64,000 nucleotides of DNA from an uncultured Eubacteriaceae bacterium. GTDB lineage: Bacteria > Bacillota > Clostridia > Eubacteriales > Eubacteriaceae. This document shows, in pieces, positions 33,653 through 43,671 of this stretch; within the stretch, counting starts at the first letter, position 1, and each line of letters begins with the position of its first letter. The notes under the pieces are model-generated. The model was not told the origin of the DNA. It saw only the letters and a list, made by a program, of their open reading frames with translations, and did not search any database. The stretch covers positions 1 through 64,000 of the forward strand of contig CAMBHL010000008.1 in assembly GCA_945867155.1 (NCBI GenBank), in the 5' to 3' direction. Both the position numbers and the translations under genes were made by a program.

Positions 33653-36259
33653 ATGGCATTACCTGATTCAGAAAAAGTGACACAGGATTTAAACCGCCGT
33701 TTTGCAGCACCGCTTCCGGAATTTTATAGACGTAGGATCATTTTCTGGTATGACGAAGACAAGGAGTTTGAAGAGAAAATCCAAAACGGTGAGATTCAGC
33801 TTGCCGATGCAAAGCTTGTGGTCCTTGACGGTACAAATAATTTTGAAGTTAAGAAATTACTCACGCATGACGATAAGACCAGCAACTACTGCGTCTATTG
33901 TCCGCGAACCTATCCGGATGAAACGAACTGGCTTCTCCCAATCCAGCTGTACAGTGAGGAGTATCGTGCAGATCTTATCTCTATGTGGCTGGAGAAAATG
34001 GGAATCGAAAATACAGCGAACATCCGCAAGACTGTCAAAGACTACCGCCCATTTTTCAAAACGAAGGCGCACCGCACGAAGATCGCAAGGTTGAACCAAA
34101 AGATTACAGCTCCCGTGCAGCTGCTTAAAGCAATCATGGCCGTACTCTGCGGCGTGAAGAAGACGAACCCGAATCTGCTGATCCGCACAGTGCTCAGAGC
34201 AGGATTAGATCAGGAAAAGAATGGATTATATCAGTCTCTGGTTCAGTTTGACATTGACAAGGTGTTCTGGCAGATGGTTGCCCAGGTATCCGGTTATCGT
34301 GAAGAAATACCGGATCTTGGCAGACTTTCCTGCAATATTCTGATCACAGCCGCGACGCGGACCATGCATATTGATAATTTCGTCGGGCTTGACCGTTTTA
34401 TTTCAAAGTCACACCAGTCCTACTGCTATGATTTCATGTCTGAATGGATCCATAGCGATGAGACACGGGAACTGTTCAGTGTTGCCAGGATTGTAGAGGA
34501 TGAGTTGCGTCTTCCGAACCGGTTCAGCCAGCTGCCGGTTACAGAACTTGTCGATATAGAAATTTTCCCGTGCATTGACGAGTGCATCCTGAAGAGCTTC
34601 ATGGCGGATATCGTGAACAATACGCTGGATGCGGATGCAGCGCTTATCGTGATTGATCGACGGCGGACTTATCTTTGGTACAAGAGAGTAGAAAATTACT
34701 ATATCGGTGTCGTGCAGGCCGCAAATATGCAGAAGTTCTATCTGGACCATAGTGCCGGATTCCATACCGTAGAGCCACATATGGTATGGCAGGAATACAC
34801 CAGTGATTATTATCGCATGGATACCTATTACAGATTGTTCCATGTTGCGTTTGGAGAATCATTGAATTCTTCAAATCCGCTGCTTGATGATCTGTTTAAG
34901 CATGTGGCGGATAATGTAGAAGGACTGTACGCAAATTGGTATCTTGACAATCTCGGTTCAGACTGGACGAACGCGGCAGCAGATAACCTAAGGGAATATG
35001 GCAGAATTCTGGAAGTTCCGCAGCAGCGGGATTTCTATAAAACCTATGTGCAGAATGCAGACACACGCGTCTTTGTGATCATCTCCGATGCCATGCGCTA
35101 TGAGGTGGCCGCTACTCTTTCGGAAGAATTACGCAGGGAAACACAGGCGGAGGTCAAGCTGTCATCCTGTGAAGGAATCTTCCCGACTGTGACGAAGTTT
35201 GGTATGACGGCGCTTCTTCCTCATAAGGAACTGAAGGCAGAATTGAAGTCAAATGGCGTCGTGGGTGTTCTGGCGGATGGCCAGCCGACGGATGCGCAGT
35301 ACCGGGACGGAATACTGAAGAAAGCAAACCCGGCAAGCGTGGCGCTAAAGTACAAGGATCTCATCAAGATGAAACGCGCCGAACGCAGTGCTCTGGTGAA
35401 GGGCATGGATGTCGTGTACATCTATCATGACAAGATCGATGAGACAAGCCATACCGATGAGGCACTTGTTTTCGATTCCTGTGACGACGCAATTTCCGAG
35501 CTCAAGAACATGGTGCGTATCATTGTAAATGAGTTTAGCGGGACAAGAATATACATCACTTCTGACCACGGATTTATCTATACATATAAGCCGCTGACAG
35601 AGGATGCAAAGGTGGATAAGACATCTTCAGCCGATGATATAGAAGTAGATCGCCGGTATCTCATTACGAAGAAAGGCGCAAAGCCAGAGTATCTGCTTCC
35701 GGTGAAGTTCCTCGACGGAACGCAGTATGATGCATTTGCGCCGATTGGAAATACCCGAATCAAGAAAAAAGGCGGTGGTCTGAATTTCGTGCATGGCGGT
35801 ATCAGCCTGCAGGAAATGGTCGTGCCGATTATCGATTATCATTATATCCGTTCTGACAGTGCAGGATATCGAAAGAACAAGCAAAAGTATGAAACGAAAC
35901 CAGTAACGCTGAGCCTACTGTCAGCAAGCCGCAAGATCAGCAACATGATCTTTTCACTAAACTTCTATCAGCAAGAAGCTGTCGGGGCAAACCGCGAAGC
36001 GGCTACCTATTTGTTGTATTTCGTCGATTCGGAAAACAAACAGGTCAGCGACACGCAGCGAATCATTGCAGATAAGACGAGCGACAACAATCAGGATCGC
36101 ACATTCCGCGTGAGTTTTAATTTAAAGTCGATGAAATATAACAATAATGAAAGCTATTATCTGGTAATTGAGGACGAAAGTGGTTTGCAGCTGCCACAGC
36201 GGGAAGAGTTTACGATTGATATCGCTTTTGCGTTTGACGATTTTGATTTCTTCAATTGA
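33653..36259 (+). CDS. pglZ: BREX alkaline-phosphatase-like protein PglZ
   Basis: 868 residues. PglZ belongs to the alkaline phosphatase superfamily and acts as a metal-dependent hydrolase in BREX. Metal-site motifs are visible: FVIISDAMRYEVAATL (about 477), YIYHDKIDETSH (about 588) and IYITSDHGFIY (about 634). AAGGAGGACAAGCGC precedes the ATG, 13 bases after pglX. The C-terminal end is followed directly by the nested HEPN gene. Confidence 0.95.
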   Translation: MALPDSEKVTQDLNRRFAAPLPEFYRRRIIFWYDEDKEFEEKIQNGEIQLADAKLVVLDGTNNFEVKKLLTHDDKTSNYCVYCPRTYPDETNWLLPIQLYSEEYRADLISMWLEKMGIENTANIRKTVKDYRPFFKTKAHRTKIARLNQKITAPVQLLKAIMAVLCGVKKTNPNLLIRTVLRAGLDQEKNGLYQSLVQFDIDKVFWQMVAQVSGYREEIPDLGRLSCNILITAATRTMHIDNFVGLDRFISKSHQSYCYDFMSEWIHSDETRELFSVARIVEDELRLPNRFSQLPVTELVDIEIFPCIDECILKSFMADIVNNTLDADAALIVIDRRRTYLWYKRVENYYIGVVQAANMQKFYLDHSAGFHTVEPHMVWQEYTSDYYRMDTYYRLFHVAFGESLNSSNPLLDDLFKHVADNVEGLYANWYLDNLGSDWTNAAADNLREYGRILEVPQQRDFYKTYVQNADTRVFVIISDAMRYEVAATLSEELRRETQAEVKLSSCEGIFPTVTKFGMTALLPHKELKAELKSNGVVGVLADGQPTDAQYRDGILKKANPASVALKYKDLIKMKRAERSALVKGMDVVYIYHDKIDETSHTDEALVFDSCDDAISELKNMVRIIVNEFSGTRIYITSDHGFIYTYKPLTEDAKVDKTSSADDIEVDRRYLITKKGAKPEYLLPVKFLDGTQYDAFAPIGNTRIKKKGGGLNFVHGGISLQEMVVPIIDYHYIRSDSAGYRKNKQKYETKPVTLSLLSASRKISNMIFSLNFYQQEAVGANREAATYLLYFVDSENKQVSDTQRIIADKTSDNNQDRTFRVSFNLKSMKYNNNESYYLVIEDESGLQLPQREEFTIDIAFAFDDFDFFN

Positions 36260-36275
36260 GGGAAAGAAGGTTAAA

Positions 36276-37163
36276 TTGAGTAACGTGCCGAAGTTAAAAG
36301 TTCAAATAAGGGGTGGCTTCTCAGATCGAAATAACATCGACCCTATTAACAAAACGTTGCAGTACAAAGATTTTGATGAAAGAACGAGAACAGCATTTAT
36401 TAATACAATAAATATTTTATATAGTTTAGTTTTTGAGAATGTTTATGATTATGACAGCCGAACTGCCTTCTGGGATTTTGTCTTAAGCGATGTTTATTCA
36501 CAGCGCGTACATTATAACAGATCAAACAGGACATACAACGAAGAAAAAATGCTTGAAATAATAAATGAAACAATAACTTCTGACAGTTACGATGCTGTTT
36601 TATCGCTGATAGAATTTATATGCAGAGCATTTGAAACGTTTCAGTCGTATCGTGATCCCAAATCCTTAACTGTATTTCAGGTGTTTAATAAAGTATTTGA
36701 AAAGGAATATGTGGGTTACAGGTTTATTAATAAGATCATAACGCCAATTACGGATCCCTGTGAAATTTCTGAAATTGAGGAAGCAGGACTCATTAAAAAG
36801 AATAAAGTAGCCCAACATTTAGACAAGTCGCTGGAGCTGTTATCAAACCGAGAGCATCCAGATTATGAGAATTCGATAAAAGAAAGCATCAGTGCTGTTG
36901 AAGCAATGTGCAATGCAATTGTTGGAAAAGAGACAACTCTAGGAGAGGCACTTCAAAAGATCAATGATAGTGGAATAACAATTCACCCTGCGCTTAAAGA
37001 CGCTTTTAAAAAGCTCTATGGTTATACTTCTGATGCTTCGGGAATCCGACATTCCGGAAAATTTGATGCACCAAATTCTACATTTGAAGAAGCTAAATTC
37101 ATGGTTGTTTCTTGCTCCGCTTTTATAAATTATCTCAGAGGAGTTGAAAGCAAACTACATTAA
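36276..37163 (+). CDS. AbiJ-NTD4/HEPN-type protein nested in BREX
   Basis: 295 residues from TTG 36276, with AAGAAGG five bases upstream; the frame is open to 36168 inside pglZ. The N-terminal stretch GGFSDRNNIDPINKTLQ... looks like the AbiJ N-terminal domain 4 family. The C-terminal half (NSIKESISAVEAMCNAIVG, then LYGYTSDASGIRHSG) looks like a HEPN-type helical domain with a GIRHS motif in place of the canonical R-x4-6-H. Such proteins are suspected abortive-infection RNases. GC is much lower than in pglZ or brxL, so it is probably an inserted cargo gene. Family names are from recall. Confidence 0.7.
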   Translation: MSNVPKLKVQIRGGFSDRNNIDPINKTLQYKDFDERTRTAFINTINILYSLVFENVYDYDSRTAFWDFVLSDVYSQRVHYNRSNRTYNEEKMLEIINETITSDSYDAVLSLIEFICRAFETFQSYRDPKSLTVFQVFNKVFEKEYVGYRFINKIITPITDPCEISEIEEAGLIKKNKVAQHLDKSLELLSNREHPDYENSIKESISAVEAMCNAIVGKETTLGEALQKINDSGITIHPALKDAFKKLYGYTSDASGIRHSGKFDAPNSTFEEAKFMVVSCSAFINYLRGVESKLH

Positions 37164-37180
37164 CAAAAATGAGGCTAATA

Positions 37181-39301
37181 ATGGATCAATTTGAAAATGA
37201 AACTGGCGATAATAGAGAAATAATCAAGCAGAAACTTCGTGAGTCTTTCAATGGAAAGATTGTTCGCAAGGATCTGACGAAAAAAATCAAGGAAGGCGCC
37301 AACGTCCCGGTCTACGTTCTTGAATTTCTGCTTGGCCAGTATTGCAGCTCAGATGACGAGGAAGTCATTGATCGTGGAATTGAAAATGTAAAACACATTT
37401 TGGCAGAGAACTATGTGAGGCCGGATGAAGCACAAAAGGTTCTTTCCAAGCTTCGGCAAAAAGGCAGTCATACCATTATCGATATGGTCACAGTGACATT
37501 GAACCTTCGCTACGATGAATATGAGGCGTCTTTTTCAAACCTTGGATTAACTGGAATACCGATTAGTCAGGAATACCCAGAAAAGTTTGACCGCCTGCTC
37601 TGCGGCGGTATTTGGTGCATTGTTCAGCTTGAATATGACTCTAAGGAAGATGCCGTTCCGGATATCATCTCCACAGACGGTGAACGAATCCAGTCCAAAA
37701 GAAAAAAGCAAAAGGATACGACACCGATCAGCATCCGTAAGCTCACGCCGATCCAGCTTCCTCGTGTGGATATGGATGATCTCAAAGAGGGTCGAAAAAA
37801 CTTCACAAAAGAAGAATGGATGGATGTCTTAATGCGTTCCATCGGTATGGAACCAGATGAACTGACCGAACGCGAAAAGTGGCTGCTTCTTACGCGAATG
37901 ATTCCGCTTGTTGAAAACAACTTTAATCTCTGCGAATTGGGTCCGAGGTCGACCGGGAAATCATATCTGTATAAAGAGGTATCACCGAACAGTATCCTCG
38001 TTTCAGGTGGTCAAACAACGGTTGCTAATCTTTTCTACAATATGGGGAGAAAGACAATAGGCTTGGTTGGTCTTTGGGATTGTGTCGCTTTTGATGAAGT
38101 TACTGGAATTAAGTTTAAAGATAACGATGGCATTCAGATCATGAAAGATTATATGGCATCAGGATCCTTTGCCCGAGGCAAGGAAGAAAAGGCAGCGACT
38201 GCTTCGATGGTGTTTGTCGGGAACATCAACCAGAGCGTAGATGTGCTTTTGAAGACGTCAAGTTTGTTTGATCCATTTCCGGCGGAAATGGGGACGGACA
38301 CAGCGTTCCTTGACCGAATTCACTGCTATCTTCCAGGTTGGGAAGTGCCAAAGTTCCGGCCGGAGCATTTCACCAATGACTATGGATTCATTACGGATTA
38401 TTTGGCTGGATGGATCAGGGAGATGCGGAAGGAGCAGTACGGTGACGCACTGGATCATTATTTCCGTCTTGGCAAGAATCTGAATCAGCGTGATGTCATC
38501 GCTGTTCGGAAGATGGTGGATGGCTATCTGAAGCTGATGTATCCGGACGGGGAGTTCGGAAAAGAAGAGGTCGAGGAAGTTCTGAAGCTGGCGCTGGAGA
38601 TGCGTCGTCGCGTCAAGGAACAGTTGAAGAAGCTGGGCGGCATGGAGTTCTATGATGTGAACTTCAGCTATATTGATAACGAGACCTTTGAAGAAAAATA
38701 TGTCTCTGTTCCGGAGCAGGGCGGCGGTAAGTTGATTCCAGAAGGAATCTGCAATCCGGGACAGGTTTATACAGTGTCTAGAGGAAAGTCTGGAATGATC
38801 GGTGTATTCCGTTTGGAGTCACAGATGCTGCCCGGGACAGGCAAGCTGGCATGTACTGGGCTTGGAAGTGACCGTGGTGCGAAGGAAGCCACGAATACGG
38901 CCTTCAATTTTCTGAAGGCAAATGCAAAACGGATCAGCGGATCCATCAGCATGACATCAAAGGATTACAACATCAATTATCAGGATCTGCAGGGAATCGG
39001 GATAACAGATAAACTGGCTCTGCCGACGGTGATTTCTATCTGTTCGATTGCGCTGAATCGGCCGACACAGAGTTCTCTGGCGGTGCTGGGTGAGATCAGT
39101 ATTGCAGGATCCATGATCAAGGTGGATGAACTGGCGAATGCGTTGCAGGTGTGCCTAGACAGTGGAGCGAAGAAGATCTTGCTTCCAATTACATCGGCAG
39201 CGGATATGGGGACTGTGCCACCAGAACTGATGGGTAGTTTTCAGATCATTTTTTATAGCAGCGCGGAAGATGCAGTATTTAAGGCGTTAGGAGTCGAATG
39301 A
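37181..39301 (+). CDS. brxL: BREX Lon-like protein BrxL
   Basis: 706 residues from ATG 37181 (GAGG 6 bases upstream; the frame opens at 37169). It has an AAA+ core with LGPRSTGKSYLYKEVSP (about 252), VGLWDCVAFDEVTGIKF (about 304) and VFVGNINQS, and a C-terminal Lon-protease-like fold (about 515-706; TGLGSDRGAKEA, VLGEISIAGS). BrxL forms a large DNA-binding ring in type I BREX. It completes the set brxA-B-C-pglX-pglZ-brxL. Confidence 0.94.
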   Translation: MDQFENETGDNREIIKQKLRESFNGKIVRKDLTKKIKEGANVPVYVLEFLLGQYCSSDDEEVIDRGIENVKHILAENYVRPDEAQKVLSKLRQKGSHTIIDMVTVTLNLRYDEYEASFSNLGLTGIPISQEYPEKFDRLLCGGIWCIVQLEYDSKEDAVPDIISTDGERIQSKRKKQKDTTPISIRKLTPIQLPRVDMDDLKEGRKNFTKEEWMDVLMRSIGMEPDELTEREKWLLLTRMIPLVENNFNLCELGPRSTGKSYLYKEVSPNSILVSGGQTTVANLFYNMGRKTIGLVGLWDCVAFDEVTGIKFKDNDGIQIMKDYMASGSFARGKEEKAATASMVFVGNINQSVDVLLKTSSLFDPFPAEMGTDTAFLDRIHCYLPGWEVPKFRPEHFTNDYGFITDYLAGWIREMRKEQYGDALDHYFRLGKNLNQRDVIAVRKMVDGYLKLMYPDGEFGKEEVEEVLKLALEMRRRVKEQLKKLGGMEFYDVNFSYIDNETFEEKYVSVPEQGGGKLIPEGICNPGQVYTVSRGKSGMIGVFRLESQMLPGTGKLACTGLGSDRGAKEATNTAFNFLKANAKRISGSISMTSKDYNINYQDLQGIGITDKLALPTVISICSIALNRPTQSSLAVLGEISIAGSMIKVDELANALQVCLDSGAKKILLPITSAADMGTVPPELMGSFQIIFYSSAEDAVFKALGVE

Positions 39302-39304
39302 TAA

Positions 39305-41029
39305 ATGTATATTGCTTCAATTAACGTGATTAATAATTACCGAAATTTAAGTGGTGTAACTTTTTCTTTTAATCCGCATATGAATTTTTTTGTTGGTGAG
39401 AATAATGTTGGCAAAACGAATATATTGGAATTGATTAATATTCTGCTTTTAAACGGCAAATTCAGGGAGAGTGATTTCTATGATGTTACAAAGCCCATTA
39501 CTATCGTATTTGCGATTTCATATTCAACTTCCGAAATTGGCTTTTTTGAAGATTATTTTGATGTCAATGACACTTATAAGATAACTATTAAAGCATGTCA
39601 GGAAACTATCGATGATCGGATTACTTATTATCATAATGAGGCAAATGATGTTGAAATTCCAAACTCTTTAATACGTAGAATTAATAGCTTGTATTATTAT
39701 GCTCAAAGAATGCCTTCCGATGAAATCGATTTTAGGAAAAGTAATGGTTCGGGCCGCGCACTTAATTATATGATTCAAAGGAGTCTTGAAGGTCTTGGAG
39801 TAAACGATAAGGATATTCTTAAAAAGACAAAGCTAAAGAAAATTGTAAAAGGGGTTAATAATTACATTGATAATCTTAATTCGATAACCGGTGATTCATT
39901 AAAAGCATATTATGATGAAAATAGCGATGACCTTATATGCAGAGTGTTGGGCTTAGGAGACGATTCGGGACACAACTTGGATTCCTTGGGTGAAGGAATT
40001 CAGTTTGCTTTTAATATTCTGCTGCAAATAATTGAATTGATTTGCAAAGTTAAGATAAACCATACCGAAGAAGCTTTTGAAGAAAGACTTCTCCTGATTG
40101 ACGGAAAAAGGTATTTCCCGGTAGTGCTGATTCTTGATGAACCAGAGGTTCATCAACATCCATATCGGCAACGGAACTTAATTAAAAAGATGGATGATGT
40201 GATTGGCAATCGAAATCTAAAGTTTGACCATTTATTGAAAGAATTATTTGAAATTGACGGTTTGTGTGGTCAGCTATTCGTTGCCACACATTCTCCAAAT
40301 ATTCTTTTGAATGACTATCATGAAATTGTCAGAGTTTATAGAAATACATCAAACATGGTTAATGTCGTCTGTGGCGCAAACATTAGCCTTGATGCATCTT
40401 TGTACAAACACATGTTGCATAACTTTATTTACCTTAAGGAAGCCATGTTTAGTAGAGGAATCATTTTCGTTGAAGGTGATACCGAAAATGGAGCTATTCC
40501 AGTATTTGCGAAAAGGATGAATATAGATTTAGACGAAAGTGGTATTGGCGTTGTTAAACTAGACGGTGCCGATAGTGTGCTTAAATGCATGGAGCTTTAC
40601 AGAAGCTTTGGAATAGCCTGTATTGCCATGATCGATAAGGATAAAAAGAGCGAGTATGGCGATAAAATGAATATATTTTTTACAAAGCAAATAGACTTTG
40701 AAGCAGATGTATATAAGAATTTTGATTTAATGGATTACCTAAAATGCTGCAAAGAGTTGGAAATGCTTAATTCTTGGATAAAACCGTTAAAAGAACAAGG
40801 CTGTATTTCTGATGTTCCTGTTTTTCTTGAGCATCCTGAAAGCATAGTGGTCGACGATACAGTGTCCAAGGCACTACTTGATAGTAATAAAGAGGATCAA
40901 CTCAAACAGCTAAAATCATCAAAGAACGCATATAAAGGTGCGATATTAGCAGAATATGTCACATCTGTTCCTGTAGCATTTCGCAAAGCTATTTCAACTA
41001 TTAATAAAGAGGTGCATCTATGTCAATAG
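39305..41029 (+). CDS. gajA: Gabija protein GajA (OLD-family ATPase-TOPRIM nuclease)
   Basis: 574 residues, the expected GajA size. The N-terminal ABC-type ATPase has Walker A FVGENNVGKTNILELIN (about 28), a signature-like LGEGIQFAF (about 229), and VVLILDEPEVHQHPYR (about 273) with VATHSPNILL (about 327). The C-terminal TOPRIM domain has GIIFVEGDTENGAIPVFAKR (about 385) and MIDKDKKS (about 441). GajA nicks phage DNA when nucleotides are depleted. It starts 3 bases after brxL, and its 3' end overlaps gajB. Confidence 0.88.
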   Translation: MYIASINVINNYRNLSGVTFSFNPHMNFFVGENNVGKTNILELINILLLNGKFRESDFYDVTKPITIVFAISYSTSEIGFFEDYFDVNDTYKITIKACQETIDDRITYYHNEANDVEIPNSLIRRINSLYYYAQRMPSDEIDFRKSNGSGRALNYMIQRSLEGLGVNDKDILKKTKLKKIVKGVNNYIDNLNSITGDSLKAYYDENSDDLICRVLGLGDDSGHNLDSLGEGIQFAFNILLQIIELICKVKINHTEEAFEERLLLIDGKRYFPVVLILDEPEVHQHPYRQRNLIKKMDDVIGNRNLKFDHLLKELFEIDGLCGQLFVATHSPNILLNDYHEIVRVYRNTSNMVNVVCGANISLDASLYKHMLHNFIYLKEAMFSRGIIFVEGDTENGAIPVFAKRMNIDLDESGIGVVKLDGADSVLKCMELYRSFGIACIAMIDKDKKSEYGDKMNIFFTKQIDFEADVYKNFDLMDYLKCCKELEMLNSWIKPLKEQGCISDVPVFLEHPESIVVDDTVSKALLDSNKEDQLKQLKSSKNAYKGAILAEYVTSVPVAFRKAISTINKEVHLCQ

Positions 41030-42774
41030 CAGAGAAAATACAAGCTAAATACTCTAACGACGAAGATCAGTTACGCTTTATTTTCTGTGAAGACGACAAA
41101 ATAATAGTGACTGCATCGGCTGGTTGTGGAAAAACGACTGCGATGACAGGAAAAATAGCGTATGAGCTGGCAAAAGAAAATATTTCTTCCCATAAAAAAA
41201 TTTTGGCTTTGACTTTTAGCGTTAATGCAGCCTTACATATCAAAGAGTCCTTAAACTCTGTCTTGCCTGAGATAGTAGATAATACTTTTCATTATGTTAA
41301 GCGTGTTGATGTTGCAAATTATCATACATTTGCTCTCCGTATTCTTAAAAAACATGGATATGCTCTGCATGAGAATTTTAAAAAAATTGACAACTTTCAA
41401 ATTATAGCCGATACGGAAAGTAAAATATCAAAATATGTAAATAGTGCAGATCTTGCGGTTGTTAATACATTTTCCAGCAAGTTAAAGAATGCTACTTTAG
41501 AAATGAAGGATATTGAAACTTATTGGCAAGTGCTTGCCAAACAATTAATCCCAAACAATGTAATTACTTACAATGGAATAATTGTCTCAACGATAGAGTT
41601 ATTTAAGAATGACACAATTAGAACCTTCTATCAATATTACTACTCCATGATTTTCATAGACGAATATCAAGATATTAATCTTCTTGAGTACATAATGATC
41701 AGTCAATTGTTTTACAATAATAAGACTGTTTTTCTCGGCGATGATATTCAGAAAATATATAGTTTTCTTGGAGCCATTGATAATGTGTTTGTACGTGTTA
41801 AAGCCGAAGGGCCGACAACAGAGTTTGAGTTCAAGCATAATTACCGCTTTAGCGGAAATAAAGATATGGAGGATTTGGATTCTCTAATCAGAAGTTATGC
41901 TGTGAATTATGCTTATAATGGACAAAACGCAAATGTCTATCTTAAAGAATTTAAGAGTGATGTAGCAGAGAATCGTTTTATTGCTAATGGTGTATCAACC
42001 ATAATTAATCATTCCAGTTCAAATGTTGCAGTTTTGGTCATGGCGTCTTGGCAAGGGAACGCTATAGTAGAGGCCTTAAACCAAGATAATATAATTTTTT
42101 TCAATGCTCTTTTCCGTGACACCGATCCAGAAGTCGATAAATTTTACGAGGTTGCAGTTGATGAGTTTTATAAGAGTGTGCATGGTAGGGCAACCAAACG
42201 TGATATGAAAGTATGTGCAGACAAGGTTAAAGAAAGACAGGATGAAGTTATTGGTTCAGGAGATAAGCAATTTATTTTTAGTTCCTTGTATGAACTTTTG
42301 CTAGTTTTGTTCGACGAGGCGTCAAAATGGAGGCTAAACACACAAGATCGATTTATTGAGATTGCAAACATTCTTGAGAATAAAGGCCTTCGACATATGA
42401 TGGAACACTTGGAGCAAAGAGTCATATTAACTACTATTCATTCTGCAAAGGGGCTAGAGTGGGATTATATAATACTTCCTGGAAACAATTCTTATACATT
42501 CCCAAACAAATATTGTTGCAGACCTTGTAAAAGCTCTTTAAGTTGTGAACAAGGATTCGATTATTGCAAATTCGTTTTCTCGGATTCTATGCGGAAGAAG
42601 TTTTGTGAGCAAATTAATCTATTATATGTTGCAATTACTAGAGCGAAAAAAAATACATTTTTTGTTGTTAATACTGGGGTAAACCAATGGAATCATCCTA
42701 AGCAGAAAAGTTGTCTTATATGTTTAGATGGATTAATACAAAAGGACTACAACTGGAATGAAATGACAACTTAA
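41020..42774 (+). CDS. gajB: Gabija protein GajB (UvrD/Rep-like helicase)
   Basis: 584 residues, somewhat longer than the Bacillus cereus GajB I recall (about 490). A superfamily 1 helicase: TASAGCGKTTAMTGKIA (about 32), MIFIDEYQDINLLEY (about 210), HNYRFSGN (about 274), TTIHSAKGLEWDYIILPG (about 470) and LLYVAITRAKKN (about 535). A cysteine cluster CCRPCKSSLSCEQGFDYC (about 494-511) is unusual and may bind metal. It overlaps gajA by 10 bases with GAGGTG upstream, so the two are coupled. Confidence 0.87.
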   Translation: MSIAEKIQAKYSNDEDQLRFIFCEDDKIIVTASAGCGKTTAMTGKIAYELAKENISSHKKILALTFSVNAALHIKESLNSVLPEIVDNTFHYVKRVDVANYHTFALRILKKHGYALHENFKKIDNFQIIADTESKISKYVNSADLAVVNTFSSKLKNATLEMKDIETYWQVLAKQLIPNNVITYNGIIVSTIELFKNDTIRTFYQYYYSMIFIDEYQDINLLEYIMISQLFYNNKTVFLGDDIQKIYSFLGAIDNVFVRVKAEGPTTEFEFKHNYRFSGNKDMEDLDSLIRSYAVNYAYNGQNANVYLKEFKSDVAENRFIANGVSTIINHSSSNVAVLVMASWQGNAIVEALNQDNIIFFNALFRDTDPEVDKFYEVAVDEFYKSVHGRATKRDMKVCADKVKERQDEVIGSGDKQFIFSSLYELLLVLFDEASKWRLNTQDRFIEIANILENKGLRHMMEHLEQRVILTTIHSAKGLEWDYIILPGNNSYTFPNKYCCRPCKSSLSCEQGFDYCKFVFSDSMRKKFCEQINLLYVAITRAKKNTFFVVNTGVNQWNHPKQKSCLICLDGLIQKDYNWNEMTT

Positions 42775-43182
42775 TAAGTTTTGATAAACTGGTCATGCTA
42801 AAAAGATTAATTGGGTAAACCGTTTATGCTAATAGTAATTATGTCACATAACGTGTTTTATCCGGAGTCAATGATTCGAGATAAGAAAATACAGGAAGGA
42901 GCGAAGAAAACAGCATGAAGCAAAAAAATTTCGGACAGCATTTCCGGAATTTATGAAAATGTAAAATCAGGATCACTGTATGACTCGAAACGAATCCGCA
43001 ATGCGGTGCCAATCCGGGTCATTTGCGTGACAGGACGGGAAAAAACCGCACTGTTCGTACAAATCCGTACAAAAAAGTTACTTAAAAACGTACTATAGTA
43101 CGGAACAATACTTGTAGTTGGTGGGCTCAAAAAGCTACCTTCTCTATAATGAAATCAGCAAAAAGAGAGGAGGTGGTCGATC
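42775..43182. other. Gene-free spacer after gajB with fragmentary coding traces
   Basis: 408 bases with no intact gene. One frame around 42930-43090 reads ISDSISGIYENVKSGS and then RIRNAVPIRVICVTGREK before stops, which may be the ruin of an element gene that I cannot name. A perfect TGGTGGGCTC stretch and a TATAAT-like TCTATAATG (43142-43150) precede the XRE gene and probably form its promoter. No terminator with a good T-run was found after gajB. Confidence 0.4.
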
Positions 43183-43551
43183 ATGGGAAAAGAAGCAATA
43201 GATCCATATCAGATTAAGTACGGTCACCGAATCCAGATGCAGAGCGATGCGAAGCATCTTACGCAAGAACAACTCGCTTCCATGGTTCATAAATCCGTGG
43301 ATACCATCGGAAAGATTGAGCGGGGAGAATGGTGGCCGTCCATCCAGCTTTTGATAGATCTGGGTAATGTATTGGATAAAAGCATTGATTATTTTCTGAT
43401 GGATCAGCCCTATGCAAATCCCAAGTATGAGCTGAATGCGGAACTTGCCGGAATCATCAACAATTGCAGCGCACCGCAGGTGCATTTGATTGTGGACATG
43501 GCAAAATTGATTGCGGATACACCGCTTACAGATCCCGGAACAGAAAGCTGA
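43183..43551 (+). CDS. XRE-family helix-turn-helix regulator
   Basis: 122 residues. The N-terminal helix-turn-helix is LTQEQLASMVHKSVDTIGKIERG (split: QEQLASMVHKSVDTIGKIE, about 28-46), followed by a short C-terminal helical part ending PGTES. GAGAGGAGGTGG precedes the ATG. GC content is higher than in gajB. It has no obvious partner gene; it could be left over from an earlier element, or regulate something deleted by the IS events to its right. Confidence 0.8.
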   Translation: MGKEAIDPYQIKYGHRIQMQSDAKHLTQEQLASMVHKSVDTIGKIERGEWWPSIQLLIDLGNVLDKSIDYFLMDQPYANPKYELNAELAGIINNCSAPQVHLIVDMAKLIADTPLTDPGTES

Positions 43552-43671
43552 TTCATTTAGAAAAATGGCACGTCAACAGAATCTAACCGCCATCATAGAA
43601 GGAAATAACAGCCCGCAGAGGTCGTCAGGTTGAGTGATATGTACCCCAAATCCTGGACGCGCGTATAAAAA

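Noticed and set aside
32986..33654. Minus-strand frame of 222 residues inside pglX
   Set aside because: It is opposite the conserved pglX C-terminus, with no domain and no start signal.
43565..43633. Short frame MARQQNLTAIIEGNN as the start of a large serine recombinase
   Set aside because: The first ten residues resemble Tn-type serine recombinases, but the similarity ends and a stop follows after 22 codons; too little to claim.
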